NCBI GenBank assembly: GCA_004431415.1
Contig: QPMI01000522.1
Span: 248,001-312,000, forward strand
Reading direction: 5' to 3'
Length of the DNA: 64,000 nt
Source: Cyanophora paradoxa
Lineage: Eukaryota; Glaucocystophyceae; Cyanophorales; Cyanophoraceae
Shown: in pieces, positions 63,845-64,000 of the stretch
How the letters are laid out: every line of letters begins with the position of its first letter
Numbering within the stretch: position 1 is the first letter of the stretch
Made by a program: the position numbers and the translations under genes
The notes under the pieces: generated by a model
Database searches by the model: none
Told to the model about the DNA's origin: nothing
The model's input: only the letters and a program-made list of their open reading frames with translations

Positions 63845-64000
63845 TTATCCGTGAAAGAGGGTGATGTCGCCACCGATGTTCATGACGCGGGCCCCAGGCA
63901 CAGAGTCAGCGTCGGTGCCGTACGCGTAGGAAATCGAGCACTCACGCAGCTCCGCGCAGAGGCTGGCGCCCGTGCTGAAGTGGGGCTGGTCGGCGGCGTA
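63845..64000 (-). CDS. C-terminal 51 codons of a putative structural protein (runs off right edge)
   Basis: Open to the window end on the minus strand: YAADQPHFSTGASLCAELRE, then YAYGTDADSVPGARVMNIGG and DITLFHG, TAA at 63845-63847. The frame is unbroken and 23 bp separate it from the next start at 63821, which suggests co-expression with the capsid-like gene. It could be the end of a major capsid protein, but too little is visible to say. Confidence 0.5.
   Translation of the reverse strand, partial: YAADQPHFSTGASLCAELRECSISYAYGTDADSVPGARVMNIGGDITLFHG

Larger units (their letters stand above)
59980..64000. mobile_element. Edge of an endogenous algal DNA virus, polinton-like (candidate)
   Basis: From about 60 kb the character changes: GC falls, introns become rare or absent, and short ORFs are packed on both strands. 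Contents in order are an unknown 156-codon ORF, an unknown coiled-coil/acidic protein (possibly frameshifted), an HNH endonuclease, a capsid-like protein and the C-terminal end of another protein. Three TTGGGAC arrays lie between them. HNH genes and paired jelly-roll capsid genes are usual in polinton-like viruses and virophages of algae. No integrase, polymerase or packaging ATPase is in view, and the right end is outside the window, so class and intactness are open. Confidence 0.55.

Overview
The window is nuclear DNA of a unicellular eukaryote, most likely a microalga. Coding DNA is extremely GC-rich, nearly every gene is cut by many short introns, and one gene encodes a DASH-type cryptochrome. 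Introns use GT-AG and GC-AG borders, with 5' sites that often read GTACCCC, GTGCGC or GCCCGC. Such GC-rich, GC-AG-tolerant genomes are known in haptophytes and pelagophyte-like stramenopiles, but the lineage cannot be fixed from this sequence.

Layout. 1-4.4 kb: a partial unknown gene and a SET/MYND (SMYD-type) lysine methyltransferase, both on the minus strand. 4.65-20.4 kb: one very large plus-strand gene with DUF4062, a NACHT-like P-loop ATPase and a long kinesin-light-chain-like TPR array, i.e. nephrocystin-3 architecture. 21-23.8 kb: two minus-strand unknown genes, the second with two membrane segments. 24.2-25.5 kb: a cysteine/histidine-rich protein resembling RPM1-interacting protein 13. 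26.2-32 kb: a minus-strand coiled-coil protein. 32.3-34.2 kb: a small ORF and a helical-repeat protein. 34.5-38.2 kb: a membrane-anchored class I methyltransferase and a polytopic membrane protein, both minus. 38.4-43.6 kb: weakly supported genes, including a cysteine-rich secreted protein that shares a 42-bp promoter with the CRY-DASH gene at 43.7-47.1 kb. 47.8-48.2 kb: a MITE-like element. 48.6-54.2 kb: a large unknown plus-strand gene. 54.2-59.4 kb: a doubtful gene, a proline-rich VNTR gene and two cysteine-rich minus-strand genes.

60-64 kb is different: lower GC, intron-poor, closely packed ORFs on both strands, including an HNH homing-type endonuclease, a capsid-like protein and the end of a second putative structural protein. 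Three arrays of a TTGGGAC heptamer, each followed by the same tail, lie between the genes. I read this as the edge of an endogenous polinton-like or related algal DNA virus, cut by the window end.

The strongest second-look items are that viral block and its heptamer modules, introns that begin with a tRNA T-arm-like sequence, a shared upstream GGGGTAC element, the exon-per-half-TPR structure of the nephrocystin-like gene, and introns that seem to have grown by local tandem duplication of exon edges. Exon borders are hand-read and approximate unless a motif is named.
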